A stretch of DNA of 64,000 nucleotides, from NCBI RefSeq assembly GCF_005938675.2, contig NZ_VCCH02000040.1, positions 1 through 64,000 on the forward strand, read 5' to 3'. Shown here one piece after another: positions 35,566 through 43,851 of the stretch. Source of the DNA: Mycobacterium sp. KBS0706 (GTDB lineage: Bacteria; Pseudomonadota; Alphaproteobacteria; DSM-16000; Inquilinaceae). Each line of letters begins with the position of its first letter. Position 1 is the stretch's first letter. The position numbers were made by a program, and so were the translations under genes. The notes under the pieces were generated by a model. The model made no database searches. It saw only the letters and a list, made by a program, of their open reading frames with translations, and was not told the DNA's origin.

Positions 35566-36561
35566 TTACATCGGGCAGGAGTTGTTGGTGCGGTAGTCCA
35601 CCACCTGGATCGAGCCGTCGATGATGCCCTTGGCCGCCGCGTCGACCTTGGTCTTCATCTCCGGCGTGACCAGCTTGGCGTTGTTGTCGTCCAGCGCCCA
35701 GCCCACGCCGTCCTCCTTGAGGCCGAGCACGTTGACGCCGGGCTTGAACTTGCCGTCCTGGGCCGATTTGAAGACGTTGTAGGCGGCGACGTCGACGCGC
35801 TTCAGCATCGAGGTCAGGACCGAGCCGGGATGCAGGTGGTTCTGGTTGCTGTCGACGCCGATCGACAGCTTCTTGGCGTCGGCCGCGGCCTGCAGCACGC
35901 CGAGGCCGGTGGCGCCCGCCGCGGCATAGACCACGTCGGCGCCGCGGTCGAACTGGCTGCGCGCCAGCTCGCCGCCCTTGGTCGGGTCGTTCCAGGCGGC
36001 CGGGGTGGTGCCGGTCATGTTCTCCAGCACCTTGGCGCTGGAATTGGCGTAGTGCACGCCCTGGACATAGCCGCAGCCGAAGGCGCGGATCAGCGGGATG
36101 TCCATGCCGCCGACGAAGCCGACCGTGCCGGTCTTCGAGGCCAGCGCCGCCAGCACGCCGACCAGGAAGGAGCCTTCCTGCTCCTTGAACACGATCGACT
36201 GCACGTTCGGCTTCTCGACCACCGCGTCGATGATCGCGAACTTCACGTCCGGGAACTCGTCGGCGACGATCTCCAGCGCCGGGGCCTGGGCGAAGCCGAC
36301 CGCGATCACGACATTGGCGCCGTTCTCGGCCATGCGGCGCAGCGCCTGCTCGCGCTGGGACTCGTTGGTGACCTCGAACTCGGCGATCTTGACGCCGGAC
36401 TCCTCGGACCACTTCTTCGAGCCGTTGTAGATGCCTTCGTTGAAGGAGCGGTCGAACTTGCCGCCCATGTCGAAGACCACTGCCGGCTTCACCTCGTCGG
36501 CGAAGGCAGCCCCGGCCACGAGCGCCGTGGAGAGGGCGAGGGCGGAAAGAAGGTTTTTCAT
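35566..36561 (-). CDS. BMP family substrate-binding lipoprotein-like protein of the nucleoside importer
   Basis: A 331-residue periplasmic binding protein, first gene of the operon. The signal peptide ends near 'VAGAAFAD'; there is no lipobox Cys, so the protein is soluble in the periplasm. BMP-domain motifs are 'VVFDMGGKFDRSFNEGIYNGSKKWSEE', 'GFAQAPALEIVADEFPDVKFAIIDAVV', 'YAAAGATGLGVLQAA', 'IGVDSNQNHLHPGSVLTSMLKRVDVAAYNVFK'. Characterised members of this family bind nucleosides. The ATG at 36561 gives the only good signal peptide; the ribosome binding site is weak. Confidence 0.92.
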   Translation of the reverse strand: MKNLLSALALSTALVAGAAFADEVKPAVVFDMGGKFDRSFNEGIYNGSKKWSEESGVKIAEFEVTNESQREQALRRMAENGANVVIAVGFAQAPALEIVADEFPDVKFAIIDAVVEKPNVQSIVFKEQEGSFLVGVLAALASKTGTVGFVGGMDIPLIRAFGCGYVQGVHYANSSAKVLENMTGTTPAAWNDPTKGGELARSQFDRGADVVYAAAGATGLGVLQAAADAKKLSIGVDSNQNHLHPGSVLTSMLKRVDVAAYNVFKSAQDGKFKPGVNVLGLKEDGVGWALDDNNAKLVTPEMKTKVDAAAKGIIDGSIQVVDYRTNNSCPM

Positions 36562-37123
36562 TGTTGGAAGACGCTCCCTGTCGAACCAAGAGTCAGAACA
36601 TATCTGCCATGCGCATGGGGCGCCAGCGCCGCGAGGGGCCGGAGGCATGGGCGGAGGATATGGAGCAGGCCGGCCGCGCCGGTGTCGGATGCCGTCGTCA
36701 TCATCTCTCCCAGGGGCTCGATCCCGGACGTCCAGCCGGGAGACGACGAACCGAAAGCTTCGCGTGGCGCCGCGGCCGGATTTCCCGTGCCCTCGGCGCC
36801 GCCTCTCCTGAAGTCGAACCGTAACGAAATCCTGACCAAACGGTCAAAGCAAATTTTGCGTTGAAAATCAGTATTAATATCGGACAAAAGGCCTATCGCT
36901 GATCTCGCGGGCTGCAGGATCTGTCCAGCACGCACCATCATCACCTGGATATTGAGGGCGTCTGCGAGGGGTGGGGCGCGCTTTGCGATAACGCACTGCG
37001 TCGGGCGGCGGCGATCCCTAGTGTGTCTGGGGCATGTCCATCTGCCGAGCCTCACCGATCGGCGCGGGCATGCCCGGACCAGGCCGGGATTGCGGCTCCA
37101 CTGAGACGAGGGAGGCATTGTCG
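36562..37123. other. 562-bp intergenic region with the nucleoside operon promoter
   Basis: The part nearest to the BMP gene, 36600-36800, is G+C rich with no credible gene. The stretch 36820-36900 is clearly AT-rich. On the minus strand a TTGACC box within the operator at 36832-36847 could serve as a -35 element, with TTACGG 17 bases further, a poor -10. I did not find a second gene here, although several unsupported open frames cross it. Confidence 0.5.
36832..36847 (-). promoter_or_regulatory. RutR-like TetR-family operator candidate
   Basis: The sequence CTGACCAAACGGTCAA is a palindrome: TGACC (36833-36837), a 4-base spacer, GGTCA (36842-36846). Against the published RutR consensus TTGACCANNTGGTCAA, 12 of the 14 defined positions match on each strand. 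RutR represses pyrimidine-linked genes and is relieved by uracil or thymine, products expected from this operon. The site is about 270 bp before the first start codon, which implies a long leader; that is a weakness. Consensus recalled from the literature, so check it. Confidence 0.5.
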
Positions 37124-37420
37124 ATGACATGGATCAAGTTCGACACCATTCGCCCCGATCGGCCGCTCGATCAGGCCCTGGTCGCTTTCATGGAGATTTC
37201 TGCCAATCAAGGCGCCCAGTTGCGCTCCACGCATGGCGCTCTTATCGCGATGGTCCGCGCCCTGGCGGCGGAAACCCATTCGCAGGCGATTTCCGAGGCC
37301 CTGGCCCGGCTCGCCGAGGCCGAAGTGAGGATGGCGGAGTACGAGTCCAAGAGCCTTGATGCCATCGAGCGCCTTGCCAGCAAGCTCCAGGCCGCCGTGG
37401 GGTCGCAGCCGCCGGGTTAA
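37124..37420 (+). CDS. Small helical protein of unknown function
   Basis: A 98-residue predicted cytosolic protein, almost all helix, with a heptad-like central part ('LVAFMEISANQGAQLRSTHGALIAMVRALAAETHSQAISEALARLAEAEVRMAEYESKSLDAIERLASKL') that may form a coiled coil. The family is not recognised. The ATG at 37124 has a good ribosome binding site (GAGGGAGG), which is the main reason to call it real. The open frame extends upstream to 37034 without a ribosome binding site. It lies alone between the nucleoside operon promoter and an oppositely oriented LysR gene. Confidence 0.6.
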   Translation: MTWIKFDTIRPDRPLDQALVAFMEISANQGAQLRSTHGALIAMVRALAAETHSQAISEALARLAEAEVRMAEYESKSLDAIERLASKLQAAVGSQPPG

Positions 37421-37549
37421 TCGCCGAGGCGGCGAGGGGCCAGGCGATGTGGCACTGGACCAAGGGAACTGGAAGGCCGAGCCGGACGTAGCCGGCGCTC
37501 GCCGCCCACAACGGGCCGCTGGCGGTCTCCGGCGTCTGTCCGGGGTCGA

Positions 37550-38470
37550 CTATTTCCCCAGGGCGGCGCGGTCGGCCGCCGTCGTGACGAGCCAGTCGCG
37601 GAAGGCGCGGACCGCCGGACGGTCGATGGCGTCGGTCCGGCACAGGAAATGATAGGCGTAGTCAGCCACCTGGATGTCCGGGAACGGGCGGATCAGCCGG
37701 CCGCGCACCAGGTCGTCGGCCATGATCGAGCTGCGGCCGAGCGCCACGCCTTCGCCGACCACGGCCGCCTCCAGCATCATGTGGCTGTCGCTGTAGCGCG
37801 GCCCGCGGCGATGGTCGATGTCGTCGAGCCCGAAATGCAGCAGCCAGTGCTGCCAGGTGACCCAGGGCTCGTCATCCCCGGTCAAGACGTCGTGGATCAG
37901 CGTGTGGTGGCGCAGATCCTCCGGCCGCAGCAGCGGGTGTGGCCCGTCGAGCAGCTTCGGGCTGCACACCGGGAACACCGCGTCGTCCAGGAAGCGCTCG
38001 ACATGCAGGCCGGGCCAGCCGCCGCGACCGTAGCGCAGGGCGACGTCGACCCGCTCGCCGCGGAAATCCACTGCCTGGTGCTGGGCTCGGACCTCGATCT
38101 CGAGGCCGGGGTTGAGCCGGCGGAAATCGGCCAGCCGCGGCAGCAGCCAGCGCACGGCGAAGGACGGCAGCACGGTGACCGACAGCACGGTCTGGACCTC
38201 GTCGACCCGGATCCGCGCCACCGCCTCGGCCAGCCGGTCGAAGCCGCGGGTCAACTGCGGCGCCAGGATCCGGGCCTGCTCGGTCAGCGCCAGCCCGCGC
38301 GGCAGCCGCTGGAACAAGGCGACGCCAAGATGCGCCTCCAGCGCCTTGACCTGATGGCTGATCGCGGCGGGCGTGACCGCGAGTTCGTCGGCCGCATCGA
38401 CGAAGCTGAGATGCCGGGCGGCAGCCTCGAAGGCGCGGAGGGCGTTGAGCGGAGGCAGGCGGCGCGCCAT
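37550..38470 (-). CDS. LysR family regulator, GcvA-like
   Basis: A 306-residue regulator. It begins 'MARRLPPLNALRAFEAAARHLSFVDAADELAVTPAAISHQVKALEAHLGVALFQRLPRGLALTEQ', the hallmark of the GcvA/AmpR subgroup, with the effector domain after about residue 90 ('VLPSFAVRWLLPRLADFRRLNPGLEIEV'). I start it at 38470, where the family N-terminus begins; the frame is open to 38605. Divergent from the DUF1127 gene with 146 bp between starts, so it may control it. The ligand is unknown. Confidence 0.92.
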   Translation of the reverse strand: MARRLPPLNALRAFEAAARHLSFVDAADELAVTPAAISHQVKALEAHLGVALFQRLPRGLALTEQARILAPQLTRGFDRLAEAVARIRVDEVQTVLSVTVLPSFAVRWLLPRLADFRRLNPGLEIEVRAQHQAVDFRGERVDVALRYGRGGWPGLHVERFLDDAVFPVCSPKLLDGPHPLLRPEDLRHHTLIHDVLTGDDEPWVTWQHWLLHFGLDDIDHRRGPRYSDSHMMLEAAVVGEGVALGRSSIMADDLVRGRLIRPFPDIQVADYAYHFLCRTDAIDRPAVRAFRDWLVTTAADRAALGK

Positions 38471-38616
38471 CGGATCGGCCCGGTCGAGCGATAGATTTTC
38501 TAAGCCGTAGCACGAGAAAGCCTCGTTTGTCGAAACCGGAACGAAGGCGCAACTAATAGGGCGAGGCGGATGCTTCCCCACGGGGCCAGCCGACCTCGAA
38601 GGCAAGGAGAACCGTC

Positions 38617-38829
38617 ATGTCCGCCACTGGAATCCAGCTCACCGCCTCTCGTGCCGACCTCGCCTCCCGCGGCCTGGTCCTGCGCTTGGTCGACCGGCTT
38701 CTGGACTGGCAGGACCGCGAGCGGCAGCGCCGCCACCTGTCCAGCCTCGACGATCATGTCCTCGCCGATGTCGGCCTGAGTCATGGTGATGTCGAGGAAG
38801 AGATCCGCAAGCCGTTCTGGCGCGCCTGA
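38617..38829 (+). CDS. DUF1127 small basic protein
   Basis: A 70-residue protein with the conserved DUF1127 (YjiS-like) core: 'RLLDWQDRERQRRHLSSLDDHVLADVGLSHGDVEEEIRKPFWR'. Several alphaproteobacterial members act in phosphate, stress or RNA-linked regulation; the role of this one is unknown. ATG follows AAGGAG. A perfect 12-bp hairpin follows the stop, which supports it as a complete short transcript. Confidence 0.9.
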   Translation: MSATGIQLTASRADLASRGLVLRLVDRLLDWQDRERQRRHLSSLDDHVLADVGLSHGDVEEEIRKPFWRA

Positions 38830-38838
38830 TCCCGATCA

Positions 38839-38872
38839 ACCGGCCCTGGGTGCTTCGTACCCCAGGGCCGGT
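38839..38872. terminator. Bidirectional hairpin after the DUF1127 gene
   Basis: ACCGGCCCTGGG (38839-38850) pairs perfectly with CCCAGGGCCGGT (38861-38872) across a 10-base loop, TGCTTCGTAC. No T-run follows, so strict intrinsic termination is uncertain. It lies between convergent genes, DUF1127 and the beta-propeller gene. Confidence 0.65.
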
Positions 38873-38904
38873 CACGCCGGACGGCAAGCCTTTCCCGCGG
38901 CCCG

Positions 38905-40872
38905 TCAGAGCTTGATGATCTGCATCCCGCCCGTGCCTGTGAACACGAACAGGCGACGGCCCGGCATCACCCGCAGCCGACGGGCCTCCGCCGGCAGGTG
39001 ATATCGATTCAACAGGGTTGGCTGGCGCGGATTGCGGACATCGACTTCCTCGACATCCCCATCCGTCGCGACGAACACCGTTTCGGAGCCGAGTGCGATC
39101 GCCCGCCCAGCTTGGCTGGCCGCGTAGAATCCGACGCGAACCGGCCGGCTCGGCTGGGTCACATCCACGATATGGAGGCCGGTCGAGCAGCGCAGGTGGA
39201 TGGTCCTGGCGTCGTCACTGAGGGCCAGGTCGCTCGCGAATTCGCAATCGTCGCTGTAGCGTCCGATCTCGCTGATCTGCGAAGGGTTGCCGACATCGAA
39301 GATGCGCAGTCCCCCCGCAGGACCGCCCGCGACGTCCGGCGCGGTGGCGGCGAAGAGGAACCGTCCGGCCAGTTGCAGCCGCTCGACCCGGGTGTCCACC
39401 GGAACCGCGTCCCGCACCACCGGACGAGCCGGGTTCGACACGTCGACTGACGTCACTGAGCCCCCGTTCGTGGCCGTGCCGAGATAGACATGCCGGCCCT
39501 TCCCTGCGATTGCGGAGGAGAATTCGGCGGGCAGGCGCCCCAGCTCGCGTGGCGACGTCGGATTGCTGAGATCGACGACGATCAGCCCATAGCCCCAGGC
39601 CGCCAGATAGGCCCGCCTGCCATCAACCGCCATGTCCTCGAACGCGCGGGCCTGCTTGGCCTTCGGCAGGTCGGCGTAGAACTTGCCGGTCGGCGTCAGG
39701 TCATCGTCGGTGGCCGCGCTCAGCCCATAGACGTTCTGGAGCAGGACCAGGCTGCGGTCGATGTGGGTTGCGTCCATGACATCGGCGCCGCCAAGGGTAT
39801 CGACGACGCTGGCCAGGCGGGGTGACGCCGCCTTGCCGGTGTCGAAGAGCGCCAGCTGATCAGTGGTGGTGGCCACCCATCCCAGCCGGCCCTGCACAGT
39901 GGTCGTTTCCGCGGCGAAGGCATTGTCGAAGTCGGCGCGGCCGACCCGGCGGACCGGCAGGCGCAGGCTCCAGACGCTGACGCCGGATGTGCCAAAGCCG
40001 TAGGCTTTGTCGCCAGCGATGAAGCCGTTGAAGAGCGCCTCGCCCGGCGCTGCGCTTCCCCACAGCAGTGGCGGACCGCCCCAGGGCGGCAGGTAATACA
40101 GGTTGACGCTCAACCCGAACCCCACCGCCAGCGGCCAGGCAAACTGCAGGCGGAAATTCTCGAACCCGTCCAGATTTTGACTGGTCACCTGCTTGGGAAA
40201 AGTCTTCCGGCTGTTGTCGAACACCTGCAGCAAGGTATCGCCCAGCCAGGTCCGGGCGGACGTGAAGATGCGGTTGCCGGCCACGCCGACCACATCGGCG
40301 GGGCCGCCCTCGACCACCCGGATGGCTCTGGGGTAGAGCGGATCGGCCAGGGAGTGGACGACCACGCCTCTTTCGCTGTCGAACGCGTAGAGAAAATCCC
40401 CGTCGATCGAGATCGCCGTGACGTTTTCGGGCGATGCGCTTATCCGCAGAAGGCGGCCGTCGATCAGCCTTGGCCGGCCCGGATCGAGGAGGGAATAGAT
40501 GGCCAGGCCGGAGGAACTGCCGCCCCGTTGCCAGCTGGCGTAAAGATACCGGCCGCGCGATGCGATCGCGGTGATGACGCCGGCGAGCGGCTGCCGGCGC
40601 GTGTCGCCGGCCAGCCGGGGTGCCTCCGGGGTCCGGTAGTCCCATGCCGTGACGGTGGAACCGGTCGGAAGATAGACGAAGTCACCCCGCTTGAGGGGGA
40701 CGCCGATCTGGCCGCCATAGGATGTTTGATTGGTCCGTGCCGCCAGGTCCTGCGCATGGGCCAGGCCCGCGCTGGAGATCGCGAGGGCCAGCGCCAGCGC
40801 GATCTGTCTTGAATACCGAAACGCCGTTTGCCGCACATGCGCCGATAATCTTGTCGTTACAGATGCTCTCAC
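38905..40872 (-). CDS. Secreted LVIVD-repeat beta-propeller protein
   Basis: A 655-residue exported protein. The signal peptide ends at about residue 39 ('ISSAGLAHAQ'). The mature chain is built of repeated units of about 40-60 residues with the pattern hydrophobic-D-hydrophobic-x-N/D-P-x-x-P: 'LIVVDLSNPTSPRELGRLP', 'VTSVDVSNPARPV', 'IFDVGNPSQISEIGRYS', 'HIVDVTQPSRPVRVGFY', 'EEVDVRNPRQPTLLNRY', plus less regular copies in the first half. These are LVIVD repeats, so a propeller is expected. The start is GTG at 40872, with an AAAGGAG ribosome binding site; the frame is open further upstream without a start signal. No catalytic motif; a binding or surface role is likely. Confidence 0.85.
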   Translation of the reverse strand: MRASVTTRLSAHVRQTAFRYSRQIALALALAISSAGLAHAQDLAARTNQTSYGGQIGVPLKRGDFVYLPTGSTVTAWDYRTPEAPRLAGDTRRQPLAGVITAIASRGRYLYASWQRGGSSSGLAIYSLLDPGRPRLIDGRLLRISASPENVTAISIDGDFLYAFDSERGVVVHSLADPLYPRAIRVVEGGPADVVGVAGNRIFTSARTWLGDTLLQVFDNSRKTFPKQVTSQNLDGFENFRLQFAWPLAVGFGLSVNLYYLPPWGGPPLLWGSAAPGEALFNGFIAGDKAYGFGTSGVSVWSLRLPVRRVGRADFDNAFAAETTTVQGRLGWVATTTDQLALFDTGKAASPRLASVVDTLGGADVMDATHIDRSLVLLQNVYGLSAATDDDLTPTGKFYADLPKAKQARAFEDMAVDGRRAYLAAWGYGLIVVDLSNPTSPRELGRLPAEFSSAIAGKGRHVYLGTATNGGSVTSVDVSNPARPVVRDAVPVDTRVERLQLAGRFLFAATAPDVAGGPAGGLRIFDVGNPSQISEIGRYSDDCEFASDLALSDDARTIHLRCSTGLHIVDVTQPSRPVRVGFYAASQAGRAIALGSETVFVATDGDVEEVDVRNPRQPTLLNRYHLPAEARRLRVMPGRRLFVFTGTGGMQIIKL

Positions 40873-41450
40873 GACCGACTCCTTTTTGATTGGGTTGGTT
40901 GTTCGGCACGTCGCAATGTTTGGTGTTGATCCGTCATGGCGAGCCCCGCAGGGGCGTGGCCATCCAGGGCCGCTCGCTCCGGCTCCTGGATGGCCACGTC
41001 GGCTTCGCCTCCTCGCCATGACGGGGAACGGGGAGAGCCGCTCTCAGGACGGAACCGACGAGAACTCAACGGGAAGCGGGCGAACTCACGAAGGACATGC
41101 TGCACGATCGACGCAGGCATGGGTGCAAGTTCGCCTCCCTGGGACTATTCGGTCTCGGAAACATCGAAATCTATGGATCCGGAAGTGGAGCGCCGGTCCT
41201 CAGATTCGAATCTGGATTTCACCATTACAAATGAAACGAAATCTGACAAGCGGTTTTGCTGGATCAAAAAACGGTCACCGAAGATCTATTCAATATTGTT
41301 CAAAATTAGATTGGTATATTGTCGATCGTCATTTTTGTTTTGGCTTGTCCGGCAACCTGCCGAGGGGGCGGGGGCTCGCGGTGACGATCGATGTCCCCAT
41401 CGAGGATCGCGCCGGCTGGTGGCCGCCGGATCCGATGCTAGAGTGATGCC
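40873..41450. other. 578-bp divergent intergenic region, partly AT-rich
   Basis: Apart from the repeat at 40931-41024, no gene is seen. From 41150 to 41345 the sequence is much richer in A+T than the rest of the window (for example around 41285-41345). This probably holds the promoters of the propeller gene (minus) and trhA (plus). Several open frames cross this region, but they have no family features or ribosome binding sites. Confidence 0.5.
40931..41024. repeat. Nested palindromic repeat (same family as 27523-27610)
   Basis: Outer arms CCGTCATGGCGAG (40931-40943) and CTCGCCATGACGG (41012-41024); inner arms CGTGGCCATCCAGG (40955-40968) and CCTGGATGGCCACG (40985-40998). Unlike the other copy, it lies in a divergent region, 5' of the propeller gene. 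Confidence 0.85.
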
Positions 41451-42107
41451 ATGACCGATGGGATCGCCGACCACACCGAGACCCTGGCCGAAGAGATCGC
41501 CAACGCCGTCACCCATGGCATCGGCGCCGCCCTCGCCATGGCCGGGCTGGTCGTGCTCATGGTCCTGGCCGGCCTGCATGGCGGCGCGCTCGAGATCGTC
41601 AGCCTGGCGATCTACGGCGCGACGCTGGTGCTGACCTATGTGGCGTCCACCCTGCTGCACGCGGCGCGCACGGCCCGGTTCAAGCGCGTCTGCAACCTGC
41701 TCGACCATGCCTCGATCTACCTGCTGATCGCCGGCACCTATACGCCGTTCCTGCTGCTCGGCCTGCGCGGCACCTGGGGCTGGACGCTGTTCGCGGTGAT
41801 CTGGGGCCTGGCGATCACCGGCGTGGTGCTGCGCCTGGGCCTGCGCCGCTACGGCCGGCACATCGCGCTGCCGCTCTATCTCGGCATGGGCTGGCTGATC
41901 CTGGTCGCGATCGGCCCGGTCTGGTCGTCGCTCGGCGGCGCCGCGGTCGGCTGGATCGTGGCCGGCGGCCTCGCCTACACCGCCGGCGTCGCCTTCTATG
42001 TCTGGGAGCGGCTGCCCTTCAACCACATGATCTGGCACCTGTTCGTGCTGGCCGGCAGCGGTCTGCACTTCGCCGGCATCATGGTCACCGTCGTGCCGTT
42101 CGGCTGA
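41451..42107 (+). CDS. trhA: Hemolysin III/PAQR family membrane protein (TrhA)
   Basis: A 218-residue inner-membrane protein with seven hydrophobic segments. The three His-containing motifs of the family are present: 'EEIANAVTHGIGAALAMAG' at the N-terminus, 'YVASTLLHAARTARFKRVCNLLDHASIYLLIAGTYTPFLL' and C-terminal 'FNHMIWHLFVLAGSGLHFAGIM'. In other bacteria this family affects membrane homeostasis and lipid saturation rather than being a toxin. The stop lies three bases from the convergent amidohydrolase stop. Confidence 0.92.
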   Translation: MTDGIADHTETLAEEIANAVTHGIGAALAMAGLVVLMVLAGLHGGALEIVSLAIYGATLVLTYVASTLLHAARTARFKRVCNLLDHASIYLLIAGTYTPFLLLGLRGTWGWTLFAVIWGLAITGVVLRLGLRRYGRHIALPLYLGMGWLILVAIGPVWSSLGGAAVGWIVAGGLAYTAGVAFYVWERLPFNHMIWHLFVLAGSGLHFAGIMVTVVPFG

Positions 42108-42110
42108 GCC

Positions 42111-43019
42111 TTACAGGGTATAGACGCTCGCAGCCGTGTCGCACATCAGCTGGCGTTTCTCCGCAGGGCTGCAGCCGTCGATCACCTCGAGATAGGCGCC
42201 ATAGAGCTGCCGGAAGGTGCAGGACAATCTGCAGATCGGCATATGGCTTGCGAACATGCAGCGGCGCGGGCCGAAAGCTTCGATCGCGTCCAGGATCCAT
42301 GGGCGGATCTGGGCCACCGTCCAGCGGATGCCGAAGATGCACTCCATCCCGAAGATCTTGAGCGCAACATTGGGCCGGCCGGCGACAGCGGCGATGCCGC
42401 GCTTCCAGGCCGACCGGCCGTCGTTCGTCAGGTCGAGAGGCCAGCCCATGACCGGCAGGACGAACTGGATGTCGGGGCAGGCGGCGGCCACGGCGGCGAG
42501 ATCGAACAGCTGGGGACCGAAGACCTCGATTTCGCAGACGAGGTCGCGGCCGCGGAGCGATGCCACCCCGCGTCGCCAGGCGGCATCGGAGAGGAGGTCC
42601 GGCCCAGGCGCGAAGCGCAGCCGCGGGTCTGTCGGGTGCCAGCCCAGATGCTGGCGAACGCACCGGATGGGGCCTGCCGCGACGTGGGTATCCAGCATGC
42701 GCTCCAGATCGGGGCTTCGGAAGTCGACGAGCCCGATCATGCCGTTCGGCCGGCCGGTCGCCCGCGCCAGTTTCCCAGCCCAGCGTACCTCGCCCACCGG
42801 ATCGTCCGAGATGAACTCGGCCCAGATCGTCTTGACGACGTTCAGCCCCGCCGTGTCCCGCCCGTAATCCTCGGGCCGGTAGACCCTCGGCAATGCGCTG
42901 TAGTCGCCGACAAGGACCTCGAAGCCGGCGCTGCGTTGCGCGAACACCGGATAGCGCAGATGCCTCGCATCGTAGAAGTGCTGATGGCAATCAAGAATGG
43001 GGAGGGCTTCGTCGTCCAT
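42111..43019 (-). CDS. Amidohydrolase_2 family lactonase-like protein
   Basis: A 302-residue TIM-barrel metalloenzyme. HxH starts at His12 in 'ILDCHQHFYD'; later 'VRQHLGWHPTDPRLRF' and 'FASHMPICRLSCTFRQLYGAYLEVIDGCSPAEKRQLMCDTAASVYTL' match the barrel end of the L-fuconolactonase/2-pyrone dicarboxylate lactonase group. Substrate unknown. The ATG at 43019 has a GAGGGG ribosome binding site. It lies 80 bp behind the frameshifted cupin, so the two probably formed one pathway operon. Confidence 0.87.
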   Translation of the reverse strand: MDDEALPILDCHQHFYDARHLRYPVFAQRSAGFEVLVGDYSALPRVYRPEDYGRDTAGLNVVKTIWAEFISDDPVGEVRWAGKLARATGRPNGMIGLVDFRSPDLERMLDTHVAAGPIRCVRQHLGWHPTDPRLRFAPGPDLLSDAAWRRGVASLRGRDLVCEIEVFGPQLFDLAAVAAACPDIQFVLPVMGWPLDLTNDGRSAWKRGIAAVAGRPNVALKIFGMECIFGIRWTVAQIRPWILDAIEAFGPRRCMFASHMPICRLSCTFRQLYGAYLEVIDGCSPAEKRQLMCDTAASVYTL

Positions 43020-43099
43020 GAATCAGACCCCTCGATCGACAAAAGGCCGGGTGAGCAGCCGCAGCGGAAACGGGCGGCCTCTCGGTTGGAAAAGCAGCG

Positions 43100-43494
43100 T
43101 CAGTCCGAATCTTCTGCTGCCGGAAGCCAGCGTCGGACGAACCCGCGGTCATCGTAGGCGGCCTCGAAAATCGACGATGCGAGCACGGCATGCATATGAA
43201 GCGTGCCCGATCCGGCATTTCGGAAGCCGTGCTTGCACCCGGCCGGAACGATGAGGTCTGGCCGCTGGTCAGAATGGCAGCCTCGTCATGGACCCAGATT
43301 TCGGCCTCGCCTGAAACGACTGTCAGAACCTCTTCGACCGCGTGGCTGTGTGTCGGAGCGCCCATGGATGGGGCGATCCATTGTTCGAATATGCAAAATT
43401 GACCGGCGCCGTTGCCGGCTGATGCAAGCATTCGCGTTTCCACTCCTGCCCGCCACTCCTCGCGTGCCTGCTCGCTGTGCGAGACGATCTTCAT
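43100..43494 (-). pseudogene. Frameshifted cupin-domain protein
   Basis: The N-terminal part (frame from ATG 43494) reads 'MKIVSHSEQAREEWRAGVET' onward, with a cupin motif 'APTHSHAVEEVLTVVSGEAEIWVHDEAAILTSGQ'. At about 43255-43262 the frame breaks. The other frame then continues the same domain, 'DLIVPAGCKHGFRNAGSGTLHMHAVL' and 'EAAYDDRGFVRRWLPAAEDSD', ending at TGA 43102-43100. The original length would be about 131 residues, so one base is missing, by deletion or sequencing error. In the current frame the protein runs on as out-of-frame text. ATG has a GGGAGG ribosome binding site. Confidence 0.85.
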
Positions 43495-43851
43495 ATGGAT
43501 GCCTCCCATGCGCAGAACCTCTCTCCCTTCAGGCCGGGCCTCGGGGCGCACAAGACCGCGCGGTCCCGCGATGGCGCGACCACGGTCATTCCGATCCGAC
43601 GTCGATTGGCCGCCGATTCCACCATCCGCGCTCCCGTGCCCGGCGCCAAGGTCCGATTCCGGTGTAGCCGCCGGACTTCCACCGCGACCTCGCCGATATC
43701 CTCGCACGGCCGTCCACTGATTCCTCGCCTGAAGCGGGCTCATCTGGCGTGGCCCTCGACAACGTCAGAAACGAGTGCGGAAATCTCCTGGTTCGGATCA
43801 CTCATTCGCAACTTCGATTTGCCAAATTGTGGATTTCAAAAGGGGGGACGC
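43495..43851. other. 357-bp intergenic region without a recognised gene
   Basis: Divergent region between the cupin pseudogene and the methyltransferase remnant. An open frame on the minus strand at 43491-43682 lacks a family match. A+T is higher from 43770 to 43850, which may be a promoter. Otherwise nothing recognised. Confidence 0.5.

Noticed and set aside
36558..37130. 190-residue minus-strand frame upstream of the BMP gene
   Set aside because: It would cover the promoter and operator region, has no domain, and no ribosome binding site.
40936..41454. 172-residue plus-strand frame upstream of trhA
   Set aside because: It crosses the palindromic repeat and an AT-rich promoter region, and has no homology features.
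43491..43682. 63-residue minus-strand frame between the two damaged genes
   Set aside because: Without a ribosome binding site or family match; I could not show that it is a remnant of any gene.
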